Notes under the pieces: model-generated | Databases searched by the model: none | Told to the model about the DNA's origin: nothing | The model's input: the letters and a program-made list of their open reading frames with translations, nothing else | Shown here: one piece after another, positions 1 through 6,266 of the stretch | Numbering within the stretch: the stretch's first letter is position 1 | How the letters are laid out: each line of letters starts with the position of its first letter | Assembly (NCBI GenBank): GCA_030604585.1 | Contig: JAUVVP010000121.1 | Span: 1 to 6,360, forward strand | Source: Planctomycetota bacterium | GTDB taxonomy: Bacteria; Planctomycetota; Brocadiia; SM23-32 | Length of the DNA stretch: 6,360 nucleotides | Direction of reading: 5' to 3' | Program-made: the position numbers and the translations under genes

Positions 1-1014
1 CCGATCGCCACGGACGGACTGGAGGCGTTCCGGCTGGAGCACCTCAGCCCGGAAGCCCTCACCTACCTGGAGAGGTCGGGCGCCATGCAGCCGACGCCCA
101 TCGAGCGCCTGGCCCACATGAACCAGCCGAGCATTGACCTCTACCGCGAGAGGGGCGTGGACCTGCGGACGCAGCCCCTCGAGGTGGGCGTTTGCAGCCA
201 GCATTGCAACGGCGGGTTCGCAGTGGACTGGTGGTGGGAATCGAACGTGCGGCACCTCTTCGTTATCGGCGAGCTTGGCGGCACGCACGGCGTGAAGCGC
301 CCCGGCGGCTCGGCACTCAACGCCGGCCAGGTGGGCGCCCTGCGCGCGGCACAGCGAATAGCCCACGTCTACGGCGAACACCATCTGCCCGCGGAGCTGT
401 TCGGCCGACTGACGCGGGAATCGGTCGAGCATCTTGCGGAACAGGCCTCGCAAACGAAGACGCCCGGCGCCGGCGCCCTGGATTGCGTGAACGTCAAGCA
501 GGAGATACAGCGGCGGATGAGCCGGTTCGCCGGCATGGTGCGTTCTCTGCCCGGCGTCGGGGAAGCTCTCGCCGCCGCCCGAAGCCAGTGGCGCGCGATC
601 CTTGAGAGGGGCCTCAGCCAGGACGGAGAAGGATACCTAAGAGCCCAGGAGGTCCGCGAACTGGCCCTGGCACAGCTCGCCTACCTGGAAGCGATCCGGG
701 CGCTGCTCGAACGCGGGAGCGGCTCGCGCGGCTCGCACCTGGTGACCGACCCCTCGGGCTCCCTTCCGCACCCTGACCTCGGAGAGGAATGGAAGTTCCT
801 GCCGGAGAACGTCGCCCTGCGGGATGAGATCATCGAAGTAGCTTACGAGGCGGCGGACGACGAGTTCCGGACCCGCGTCACGTCGCCGCGGCCGGTGCCG
901 GCCGGGGAGTTCTGGTTCGAGAACACCTGGGCGCAGTTCCGGGACGCCACGATATTCCAGGAAGGGCCCTCCGAGCAGCCGAGGCCCTACAAGACGCATG
1001 GCGAGGAGGGATAG
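1..1014 (+). CDS. FAD-dependent fumarate reductase/succinate dehydrogenase-type flavoprotein, C-terminal part (5' end outside window)
   Basis: The frame is open from base 1, so the ATG at 85 is internal and 337 residues are visible. Numbering from the first visible residue, the stretch ending in QHCNGG (67-72) matches the QH-x-NGG/HY-x-MGG active-site region of the fumarate reductase and SdhA flavoprotein family. GE (90-91), HG (96-97), R100 and GGSALN (102-107) match the C-terminal FAD-contact segment (GE...HGANRLGxNSL in SdhA). The remaining 230 residues are charged and helix-rich, like the C-terminal helical domain of the family. The N-terminal dinucleotide-binding domain must lie upstream of the window. 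No membrane segment is seen, so a soluble cytoplasmic reductase or dehydrogenase is likely. The substrate is unknown; fumarate or succinate itself is not implied, because many relatives act on other enoates or hydroxy acids. It lies 103 bases upstream of the aldolase on the same strand and may share its transcript. Confidence 0.85.
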   Translation, partial: PIATDGLEAFRLEHLSPEALTYLERSGAMQPTPIERLAHMNQPSIDLYRERGVDLRTQPLEVGVCSQHCNGGFAVDWWWESNVRHLFVIGELGGTHGVKRPGGSALNAGQVGALRAAQRIAHVYGEHHLPAELFGRLTRESVEHLAEQASQTKTPGAGALDCVNVKQEIQRRMSRFAGMVRSLPGVGEALAAARSQWRAILERGLSQDGEGYLRAQEVRELALAQLAYLEAIRALLERGSGSRGSHLVTDPSGSLPHPDLGEEWKFLPENVALRDEIIEVAYEAADDEFRTRVTSPRPVPAGEFWFENTWAQFRDATIFQEGPSEQPRPYKTHGEEG

Positions 1015-1054
1015 GCCGCAGCCAGGGGCAGACGAGGCGGCCCGTTGTCGCCGC

Positions 1055-1083
1055 GGGTTGCCCTTCAGGTATCGTGGGCACCC
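1055..1083 (+). promoter_or_regulatory. possible stem-loop upstream of the aldolase gene
   Basis: GGGTTGCCC (1055-1063) can pair with GGGCACCC (1076-1083), giving eight base pairs with one bulged T and a 12-base loop. It sits in the 103-base gap between the flavoprotein stop and the aldolase start. No run of T follows, so it does not look like a standard intrinsic terminator. It could be an mRNA processing or stabilising hairpin, an attenuator, or chance pairing in GC-rich DNA. Confidence 0.25.
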
Positions 1084-1107
1084 TCAGTCGGCCGGTCAAC
1101 AGAGAAC

Positions 1108-1115
1108 GGGGAGAG
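1108..1115 (+). promoter_or_regulatory. ribosome binding site that sets the aldolase start
   Basis: GGGGAGAG lies just upstream of the ATG at 1118, with four bases between GGGGAG and the start codon. The frame is also open further upstream to an ATG at 998, but that region has arginine-rich composition without family similarity, overlaps the preceding gene and has no better site, so 1118 is preferred. Confidence 0.6.
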
Positions 1116-1117
1116 CG

Positions 1118-1792
1118 ATGGCGCGTTTCGATCGAATGACGGTTCTGAACGCCATGCTGGAGACGGGACTGGTCCCGGTCTTCTATCATGGCGAGCCGGA
1201 GGTGGCCAGGCATATCGTGGCAGCGTGCGCGGAGGGCGGCGCGGCCCTGGTCGAGTTCACCAATCGGGGCGACCGGGCACTGAACGTCTTCACGGAGTTG
1301 GCCGCCTGGTGTGAGGGAGCCCATCCCGACGCGATGCTCGGCGTGGGCTCCGTCATTGACGCGCCGACGGCCGCCCTCTACATCGCGGCCGGGGCGAACT
1401 TCGTCGTCGGCCCCATCCTGAACGCCGACGTGGCCCGGCTGTGCAACCGGCGCAAGGTCGCCTACTGCCCCGGCTGCGGGAGCGTGAGCGAGATATCGGC
1501 GGCGGAGGAGCTGGGCGCCGAGATCGTCAAGATTTTCCCCGGCGGCCAGGTGGGCGGACCCGCCTTCGTGAAGGCGGTCCGGGGTCCGATGCCCTGGACC
1601 CGGCTGATGCCGACCGGCGGGGTGGACGCCACCGAGCAGAGCGTCAAGGGCTGGATAACGGCCGGCGCCGCCTGCCTGGGCATGGGCAGCCGGCTCATCC
1701 GCAAAGACCTCGTGGAGGCGGGTGACTTCGCCGCCATCCGCGACAACGTCCGGCAGGTCCTCCAGTGGATTCGGGAAGCCAGAGAGCAGTGA
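1118..1792 (+). CDS. KDPG/KHG-type aldolase (2-keto-3-deoxy-6-phosphogluconate aldolase family)
   Basis: This 224-residue class I aldolase should split a 2-keto-3-deoxy sugar acid (or its phosphate) or 4-hydroxy-2-oxoglutarate into pyruvate or glyoxylate plus a second product. E46 in VEFTNRGD matches the general base (E45 of E. coli Eda), with R50 as the following conserved arginine. GVGS is at 75-78. K138 in VKIFPGG is the Schiff-base lysine. PTGGV (165-169) and the G-x-G phosphate-side loop GMGS (188-191) follow in the usual order. Length is normal for the family, slightly longer than Eda. It belongs to the variant with FTNRGD and CPGCGSVSE (117-125), which I know from Bacteroidetes-type aldolases annotated as bifunctional KDPG/KHG aldolase; specificity within that variant is uncertain. 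The start at 1118 has a Shine-Dalgarno site. The stop overlaps the GTG start of the next gene by three bases (GTGA), which indicates translational coupling in one operon. Confidence 0.9.
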   Translation: MARFDRMTVLNAMLETGLVPVFYHGEPEVARHIVAACAEGGAALVEFTNRGDRALNVFTELAAWCEGAHPDAMLGVGSVIDAPTAALYIAAGANFVVGPILNADVARLCNRRKVAYCPGCGSVSEISAAEELGAEIVKIFPGGQVGGPAFVKAVRGPMPWTRLMPTGGVDATEQSVKGWITAGAACLGMGSRLIRKDLVEAGDFAAIRDNVRQVLQWIREAREQ

Positions 1793-3228
1793 GATACCGT
1801 CGCGTCGCGTCGCTGAAGACACCCGAGGAGTTCCGAGCGCACGTGGCGGGGCTCGGGATCGAGCTGCCCCTCGACGACGAGCCGGCCACGGGCGAGGACG
1901 CGCCGCTCGCGCAGCCCTACCGCCTGCCCGACGGCTTCACGGTCGGCAACCGCCTCTGCGCGCACCCGATGGAGGGCTGGGACGGCACACCGGACGGCAA
2001 GCCCGGCGAACTGACCTTCCGCCGCTGGCGCAACTTCGGCCGCAGCGGCGCCAAGCTCATCTGGGGCGGGGAGGCCGTCGCCGTCCAGCACGAGGGCAGG
2101 GCCAACCCGCGCCAGTTGATGATCTGCGAGGCCAACCTGACTGCCCTGACCGACCTGCGCCGAGCGCTGGTCGAAGCCCACGAAGAACGCTTCGGCCGCA
2201 CGGACGACCTGCTGGTCGGATTGCAACTCACCCATTCGGGCCGCTTCAGCCGCCCGAACCGCAACGACCGGCCCGAGCCGCGCATCCTCTATCGTCATCC
2301 CGTGCTCGACCGGAAGTTCGGCGTCCCGGCCGACCACCCCGTCCTGACCGACGCGGAGATCGAAGGCATCATCGAGCGCTTCATCGGCGCGGCGCAGATG
2401 GCGCGGGATGCCGGGTTCGATTTCGTGGACGCCAAGCACTGCCACGGCTACCTGGGCCACGAGTTCCTGAGCGCCCACATCCGGCCCGGCCCCTTCGGGG
2501 GGAGCTTCGAGGACCGCACGCGGTTCCTGCGGCTGGTGGTGGACGGCATCCGCCGGCGCGTGCCGGGCCTGCGCATCGGCGTCCGCCTTAGCGCCTTTGA
2601 CATGCCCCCCTTCCGCGCGGGACCCGATGGGATCGGCATCCCCGAGGACTTCCCCATCCCCTACACCTACGCCTTCGGGGCAGATCCCGCGGACCCGCTC
2701 CAGCCGAGACTGGAGGAGGCGGAACGCTTCCTGGGCCTCCTGGAGGAACTCGGGATCTGGCTGGTCAACGTGACGGCGGGCAGCCCTTACTACAGTCCGC
2801 ACATCCAGCGTCCAGCCCTCTACGCGCCTGCGGACGGCTATCCGCCGCCGGAGGACCCGCTGGTGGGCGTGGCCCGTCAGATGGGAGCCGCGAGCCGCCT
2901 CAAGCGGAAGTTCCCCCGGCTGGCGATTGTCGGCTCGGCCTACACTTACCTTCAGGAGTGGCTGCCCCACGTGGCGCAGCATGCCGTGCGCACGGGGGCC
3001 GTTGACTTCGTGGGGCTGGGCCGTATGATGCTCTCCTATCCCGAGATGCCGGCGGACATGCTGGCCGGGCGGCCGCTGGCGCGCAAACGCATCTGCCGCA
3101 CCTTCGGCGACTGCACCAGCGGCCCGCGCATGGGGCTGGTCTCCGGCTGCTACCCGCTGGACGAGTTCTACAAGCGCCGCCCGGAGGCCGAGGAGCTGAG
3201 GTCGGCGAGGTCTTCGCGCCGGGAATAG
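1789..3228 (+). CDS. Old Yellow Enzyme/2,4-dienoyl-CoA reductase-like FMN oxidoreductase
   Basis: This 479-residue protein is a TIM-barrel flavoprotein of the NADH:flavin oxidoreductase family, which reduces activated C=C bonds or works in reverse. [13 protein letters not shown] (54-66) is the first-strand FMN motif. [10 protein letters not shown] (147-156) matches the QLxHxGR segment. [13 protein letters not shown] (216-228) followed by [11 protein letters not shown] (236-246) matches the HxxHGYLxxQFLSP...YGGSxENRxRF signature, with Y221 in the place of the catalytic tyrosine. GLGR (409-412) is the FMN phosphate loop. K216 replaces the first histidine of that signature. C436, C442 and C454 sit where 2,4-dienoyl-CoA reductase carries its 4Fe-4S cysteines; only the last pair keeps the normal spacing. 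The C-terminal FAD/NAD domain of dienoyl-CoA reductase is missing. GTG at 1789 is chosen over GTG 1765 because it forms a GTGA overlap with the aldolase stop. The enolase-superfamily gene follows 18 bases later. The substrate is unknown. Confidence 0.88.
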   Translation: MRYRRVASLKTPEEFRAHVAGLGIELPLDDEPATGEDAPLAQPYRLPDGFTVGNRLCAHPMEGWDGTPDGKPGELTFRRWRNFGRSGAKLIWGGEAVAVQHEGRANPRQLMICEANLTALTDLRRALVEAHEERFGRTDDLLVGLQLTHSGRFSRPNRNDRPEPRILYRHPVLDRKFGVPADHPVLTDAEIEGIIERFIGAAQMARDAGFDFVDAKHCHGYLGHEFLSAHIRPGPFGGSFEDRTRFLRLVVDGIRRRVPGLRIGVRLSAFDMPPFRAGPDGIGIPEDFPIPYTYAFGADPADPLQPRLEEAERFLGLLEELGIWLVNVTAGSPYYSPHIQRPALYAPADGYPPPEDPLVGVARQMGAASRLKRKFPRLAIVGSAYTYLQEWLPHVAQHAVRTGAVDFVGLGRMMLSYPEMPADMLAGRPLARKRICRTFGDCTSGPRMGLVSGCYPLDEFYKRRPEAEELRSARSSRRE

Positions 3229-3234
3229 GCCGGC

Positions 3235-3242
3235 GGGAGGGG
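3235..3242 (+). promoter_or_regulatory. ribosome binding site of the enolase-superfamily gene
   Basis: GGGAGGGG lies four bases before the ATG at 3247, in the 18-base gap after the OYE stop. The same eight bases precede the chosen start of the minus-strand Gfo/Idh/MocA gene, which supports both start choices. Confidence 0.7.
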
Positions 3243-3246
3243 TAAC

Positions 3247-4650
3247 ATGGTGGCAACCCAGGAAACGAACGTTCGCCCGATCGCAGCCTCGCTCCACTTC
3301 CTGCCCGTTCAGACGCGGGTGCCGCTGAAGTTCGGGCCGGAGACGCTCACGCACGTCACCTGCGCACGCGTGCACCTGCGCGTGCAGGGCACGGGCAGCA
3401 GGTCCGCCGAGGGGTGGGGTGAGACGCCGCTGAGCGTGCAGTGGGTCTGGCCCAGCAGCCTCGGTTACGAAGAGCGGCACGAGGCCCTCAAGGCGTTCAC
3501 CGTCGGGCTCGCCGAGGCCTGGGCGGCGTTCGACGTTGCGGGGCATCCCGTAGAGGTGGGCCACGCGTTCCAGCAGGCCGAGCTGCGCCGCCTCCTCGAT
3601 GAGTTCAACTCCGGCCGGGCCGAACCCATGCCGTGGCTGGCGGCGCTCGTGTGCTGTTCCCCGTTCGACATCGCCCTGCACGACGCCTACGGCGAGCTGC
3701 ACGGGGTGCCGGTCTACGAGACCTACAACGACCGGTTCATGAACGCGGACCTTGCGGAGGTCCTCAGCCCTGCCGAGGGCGCCGGCGTGTCATTCGCCGG
3801 GAAGTATCCGGAGGACTTCCTGGTCGCGCCTCGACCGGATGCGCTGCCGGCCTGGCACCTGGTGGGCGGCAAGGACCTGATCGAGGAATCCGAGCTGACC
3901 GGCGCCGAACCGGACGACGGCTACCCTGTGCTGCTGCGCGACTGGATCCGCCGCGACGGGCTGAAGTGCCTCAAAGTCAAGCTGCGGGGCGATGACACCG
4001 AGTGGGACTACGCGCGCCTGACGAAGGTCGGACGGATTGCCGCCGAGGAGGGCGTGGACTGGCTGAGCAGCGACTTCAACTGCACGGTCAGGGAGCCGGC
4101 GTACGTGAATGACATCCTGGACCGGCTGATGGCCGAGAATCCGCGCATCTACGGGATGGTCCTCTACGTCGAGCAGCCGTTCCCCTACGAGCTGGACGAG
4201 AACCGCATAGACGTGCACAGCGTCTCGGCCCGCAAGCCGCTCTTCATGGACGAGAGCGCCCACGACTGGCCCCTGATCCGGCTCGGGCGCAGCCTGGGAT
4301 GGACGGGCGTGGCCCTGAAGACCTGCAAGACGCAGACCGGCGCCGTGCTGAGCCTCTGCTGGGCCAGGGCGCACGGCATGACGCTGATGGTGCAGGACCT
4401 GACCAACCCCATGCTGGCGCAGGTCCCCCACGTCCTGCTGGCCGCCCACGCCGGCACGATCATGGGGGTCGAGACCAACAGCATGCAGTTCTATCCCGAG
4501 GCCTCGCTGCCGGAGGCCGCCGTCCATCCGGGCCTTTACACACGGCGGGATGGGCAAGTGGCCCTGTCCACCATCGAAGGGCCGGGCTTCGGCTATCGCG
4601 TGGGCGAGGTGCGCCGGGAACTTCCCGAGCCCGTCGCCGTCTTCGGCTGA
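3247..4650 (+). CDS. enolase-superfamily enzyme, muconate-lactonizing (MLE) subgroup-like
   Basis: These 467 residues form a capping domain and a (beta/alpha)7-beta barrel that abstracts a proton alpha to a carboxylate with Mg2+. Known activities in the family include sugar-acid dehydration, cycloisomerisation, racemisation and dipeptide epimerisation. DIALHDAYGELHGVPVYE (141-158) is the end of the capping domain. KVK (243-245) gives the second-strand acid/base lysines. D276 in DFN, E309 in VEQPF and D335 or E336 in MDES are the Mg2+ ligands. K358 in ALKTCKTQTG is the sixth-strand lysine. A lysine on both sides is the MLE/OSBS/dipeptide-epimerase pattern rather than the Lys/His-Asp pattern of mandelate racemase or most sugar-acid dehydratases. 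The protein is about 90 residues longer than a typical MLE; part of this is an insert at about 160-203. It is the last gene of the plus-strand run and faces the Gfo/Idh/MocA gene tail to tail. The exact reaction is not predictable. Confidence 0.9.
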   Translation: MVATQETNVRPIAASLHFLPVQTRVPLKFGPETLTHVTCARVHLRVQGTGSRSAEGWGETPLSVQWVWPSSLGYEERHEALKAFTVGLAEAWAAFDVAGHPVEVGHAFQQAELRRLLDEFNSGRAEPMPWLAALVCCSPFDIALHDAYGELHGVPVYETYNDRFMNADLAEVLSPAEGAGVSFAGKYPEDFLVAPRPDALPAWHLVGGKDLIEESELTGAEPDDGYPVLLRDWIRRDGLKCLKVKLRGDDTEWDYARLTKVGRIAAEEGVDWLSSDFNCTVREPAYVNDILDRLMAENPRIYGMVLYVEQPFPYELDENRIDVHSVSARKPLFMDESAHDWPLIRLGRSLGWTGVALKTCKTQTGAVLSLCWARAHGMTLMVQDLTNPMLAQVPHVLLAAHAGTIMGVETNSMQFYPEASLPEAAVHPGLYTRRDGQVALSTIEGPGFGYRVGEVRRELPEPVAVFG

Positions 4651-4680
4651 TCGCGCTCGAAGGCTGCCCGTCGCGTGCTC

Positions 4681-4694
4681 GCGCCGACCGGCGC
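4681..4694. terminator. possible hairpin between convergent genes
   Basis: GCGCC and GGCGC (4681-4685 and 4690-4694) form a short perfect GC stem with a four-base loop in the 68-base gap between the convergent enolase-superfamily and Gfo/Idh/MocA genes. A second pair, GCTGCC (4704-4709) with GGCAGC (4726-4731), overlaps the last codons of the Gfo/Idh/MocA gene. Neither is followed by a T run in either direction. The position fits a bidirectional terminator, but the sequence alone is weak evidence in GC-rich DNA. Confidence 0.25.
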
Positions 4695-4718
4695 CGTTGC
4701 CCTGCTGCCCGCGCCGGT

Positions 4719-5621
4719 TCAGCGTGGCAGCGGGACGCGCTTCCCCCCTGCCGCAAGGCTTTGCCCCGCCGCGTCCAGGAATGCCATGACCTCCAGCGTC
4801 TCCTCGATGGGGATGGGCGAGGCGCCGCTCTGGAAGAACCGGACTATGTCCTTGAGCATTATGGCGTGCGCCGGTGGCTCGTCGGCGGCCCTGCCGTGCA
4901 CGGTGCCGCTCTTGCAGAAGAGGGTGCAGCCGAAGTGGTAGTCCGAGAAGCGCGTCCCCCGCACGGTGCCGACGCGCCCGTCCTCCCAGACGCCCACCAG
5001 CAGGTCCATGTCCTCGCTGTGGACCGCCTGAACCGTCCTGCAGCCCCTCCCCATATAGGAGAACAGGAGGTCGGCGCCATGCACGCCATACCAGAAGTAG
5101 GTGGGATAGTCGTCCAGGATCGGCATGGTGCCGAAGGCCTCGCACGAGCCGACTTCGTCGTCGGGCGCCGCCAGGTCCGTAACGCCGGCGGAGAAGCGGA
5201 TGGAAGAGGCCGACATGACGGGGACGTTGCCCCCGGCGGCGATCTCGCCGATCCGCTGCGCGTCGGCGAACGAGCAGGCCAGCGGCTTATCCATGAAAAC
5301 GGGCTTGCCGAACTGCGCCAGGACTTGGAACTGCTCCAGGTGCTGGCGCCCGTCCACGCTGTGCAGCAGGAAGGCGTCCATGTCCTCGCCCAGCCGTTCG
5401 ATGGAATCGCAGATGGCTATGCCGTGCTTGTCGCGGATCGTTTGGGTGAATCCTTCGACGCGATCGCGGCTGACGGCGCACAGTTCGCTGCCGCCCGGAT
5501 AGGCGCCGACGACCCGCGCGCCCCCAACGAAGTGCGGATTGTCCTCGTAGTTGAGGACGCTGACGAACGCCTCACAATGCGAGGTGTCCAGCCCGACCAT
5601 CCCAATCCTGATGTCGCCCAT
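4719..5621 (-). CDS. Gfo/Idh/MocA-family NAD(P)-dependent oxidoreductase
   Basis: This 300-residue protein belongs to the family that oxidises or reduces sugars, inositols and related cyclic alcohols with NAD(P). IRIGMVGLDTSH (4-15) is the first beta-alpha unit of the Rossmann fold, but GLDTSH stands where most members have a GxGxxG-type loop. PVFMDKPLA (107-115) is the EKP-equivalent motif, with D111 in place of Glu and K112 as the catalytic lysine. SSIRFSAG (139-146) opens the C-terminal alpha/beta domain. YGVHGADLL (178-186) supplies H181, the usual catalytic histidine position. The length is slightly below the family's usual 330-390. ATG at 5621 is chosen because GGGAGGGG precedes it; an in-frame ATG at 5639 adds six residues and has no ribosome binding site. 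It is transcribed toward the plus-strand operon and is divergent from the alcohol dehydrogenase. A role in the same catabolic pathway is inferred from position only. Confidence 0.9.
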   Translation of the reverse strand: MGDIRIGMVGLDTSHCEAFVSVLNYEDNPHFVGGARVVGAYPGGSELCAVSRDRVEGFTQTIRDKHGIAICDSIERLGEDMDAFLLHSVDGRQHLEQFQVLAQFGKPVFMDKPLACSFADAQRIGEIAAGGNVPVMSASSIRFSAGVTDLAAPDDEVGSCEAFGTMPILDDYPTYFWYGVHGADLLFSYMGRGCRTVQAVHSEDMDLLVGVWEDGRVGTVRGTRFSDYHFGCTLFCKSGTVHGRAADEPPAHAIMLKDIVRFFQSGASPIPIEETLEVMAFLDAAGQSLAAGGKRVPLPR

Positions 5622-5624
5622 CTT

Positions 5625-5632
5625 CCCCTCCC
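5625..5632 (-). promoter_or_regulatory. ribosome binding site that sets the Gfo/Idh/MocA start
   Basis: On the minus strand GGGAGGGG lies three bases upstream of the ATG at 5621. It falls inside the reading frame if the longer start at 5639 were used, so it argues for the shorter protein. Confidence 0.65.
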
Positions 5633-5654
5633 GGCGCATGGTTGAAGAGGCGAC

Positions 5655-5660
5655 ATTGTA
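5655..5660 (-). promoter_or_regulatory. possible -10 element for the Gfo/Idh/MocA gene
   Basis: TACAAT on the minus strand matches the sigma-70 consensus TATAAT at five of six positions and lies about 34 bases upstream of the ATG at 5621. The only TTG-like hexamer upstream, TTGGCA, is about 11 bases away, too close for a normal -35 box, so the call rests on the -10 hexamer alone. Confidence 0.3.
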
Positions 5661-5715
5661 TCGCGGGCGGCTGCCAACGGCCAGCCCCCGCCGTTCGCCC
5701 GCAAGAGCCCGCCAG

Positions 5716-5735
5716 GCCCATCCACCGGCATGGGC
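5716..5735. promoter_or_regulatory. inverted repeat, possible operator in the divergent intergenic region
   Basis: GCCCAT (5716-5721) and ATGGGC (5730-5735) are perfect inverted half-sites separated by eight bases. GCAAG (5701-5705) and CTTGC (5743-5747) add an outer pair at unequal distances. The repeat lies between the two divergent genes and just upstream of a possible -35 box for the alcohol dehydrogenase, where a regulator dimer could bind. No regulator gene is present in the window, so the assignment is tentative. Confidence 0.3.
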
Positions 5736-5743
5736 GAATGAGC

Positions 5744-5771
5744 TTGCGATAGGGACAAACGCCGGTACACT
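5744..5771 (+). promoter_or_regulatory. possible sigma-70-type promoter of the alcohol dehydrogenase gene
   Basis: TTGCGA (5744-5749) and TACACT (5766-5771) are separated by 16 bases; each matches four of six consensus positions. The predicted 5' leader of about 70 bases holds a small hairpin (CTGCC 5783-5787 with GGCAG 5791-5795). The promoter is only as good as these partial matches. Confidence 0.35.
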
Positions 5772-5834
5772 GCTTCATCAGCCTGCCCGGGGCAGATGCC
5801 GAAGTCCCGCAGGGACGACTGACACCATGCCGGA

Positions 5835-5841
5835 AAGGAGG
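5835..5841 (+). promoter_or_regulatory. strong ribosome binding site of the alcohol dehydrogenase gene
   Basis: AAGGAGG, close to a full anti-16S complement, stands five bases before the ATG at 5847. It is the best Shine-Dalgarno match in the window and fixes this start. Confidence 0.75.
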
Positions 5842-5846
5842 CGGGA

Positions 5847-6266
5847 ATGAAACAACTCGTGCTGGGAAAGGGGCGGGCCCGCGTCGAGGAAGTGCCGGAA
5901 CCGAAGGCGGAACCGGGCTGGGCGGTGATAAAGGTGATGGCCCTGCCCATCTGCGGCAGCGACAAAGGCGCCTTCTTCATGGAAGCGGAGAACCGATGGG
6001 CGGGCCACGAGGGCACAGGCGTGATCGCCGAGACCGCAGGGGACAGCCGGTTCAAACCCGGCGACCGCGTCCTGATCTCACCGCAGGGCGGCTGCGGCAC
6101 CTGCGAGCTGTGCCTGCTGGGGGACTACATCTACTGCCCGGACAGCCCGCCGACGACCAGCCACTACGCGCAGTTCGTCAAGAAGAAGGAAGATATCCTG
6201 CCCCTACTGCCGGACGACATATCGTTCGAGCTGGGCTCGCTGGCGCTCGCTCGAGAGGTTCTTTGA
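5847..6266 (+). CDS. zinc-dependent alcohol dehydrogenase (MDR family), N-terminal fragment, 3' truncated
   Basis: Only 139 residues are encoded, against roughly 330-350 for an intact member. The visible part is the catalytic GroES-like domain. C36 in PICGSD and H54-E55 in AGHEGTG are the catalytic zinc site. PGDRV is at 71-75. C83, C86, C89 and C97 with C-x2-C-x2-C-x7-C spacing form the structural zinc lobe. The protein runs normally to LPDDISFELGSLAL (121-134), where relatives continue into the helix before the NAD(P)-binding domain. Here five unrelated residues and a TGA follow. The Rossmann domain is not found in any frame of the remaining bases, so this is not a single-base frameshift. 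A fragment without the cofactor domain should be inactive as a dehydrogenase. In intact form it would oxidise a secondary alcohol or polyol, in keeping with the divergent Gfo/Idh/MocA gene. The break could be real (deletion or recombination) or an assembly join. Confidence 0.82.
   Translation: MKQLVLGKGRARVEEVPEPKAEPGWAVIKVMALPICGSDKGAFFMEAENRWAGHEGTGVIAETAGDSRFKPGDRVLISPQGGCGTCELCLLGDYIYCPDSPPTTSHYAQFVKKKEDILPLLPDDISFELGSLALAREVL
6235..6251 (+). repeat. short direct repeat GCTCGCT at the alcohol dehydrogenase break
   Basis: GCTCGCT occurs at 6235-6241 and again at 6245-6251, exactly where the alcohol dehydrogenase similarity stops. Short repeats of this kind can mediate illegitimate recombination or a false overlap during assembly, but seven bases can also recur by chance. 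Confidence 0.5.

Noticed and set aside
998..1117. Extended N-terminus of the aldolase from the ATG at 998
   Set aside because: The extra 40 residues are Arg-rich, overlap the preceding gene and are absent from the family, whereas ATG 1118 has a good ribosome binding site and a family-like N-terminus.
1765..1788. Upstream GTG start for the OYE homologue
   Set aside because: It would overlap the aldolase by 28 bases; GTG 1789 gives the typical GTGA stop-start overlap, and the extra residues carry no similarity.
878..1822. Minus-strand open frame of 314 codons opposite the flavoprotein end and aldolase
   Set aside because: It is antisense to well-supported genes and has a low-complexity composition with no motifs.
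1462..3702. Very long open frame on the minus strand (746 codons) opposite the aldolase, OYE and enolase-superfamily genes
   Set aside because: It lies antisense to three genes with clear family motifs, its translation is rich in Arg, Ala, Gly and Pro without domain similarity, and long antisense frames are expected in GC-rich codon-biased DNA.
3790..5145. Minus-strand open frame of 451 codons spanning the convergent gene ends
   Set aside because: It is antisense to the enolase-superfamily gene and out of frame with the Gfo/Idh/MocA gene, and shows no recognisable domain; it is a composition shadow.
4299..5645. Plus-strand open frame of 448 codons across the enolase-superfamily 3' end and opposite the Gfo/Idh/MocA gene
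   Set aside because: Its product is an out-of-frame and then antisense reading of two real genes, with no start signal or family motif.
6264..6266. Single-base sequencing error as the cause of the dehydrogenase stop
   Set aside because: No other frame after this point encodes the missing NAD(P)-binding domain, so one insertion or deletion cannot restore the gene.
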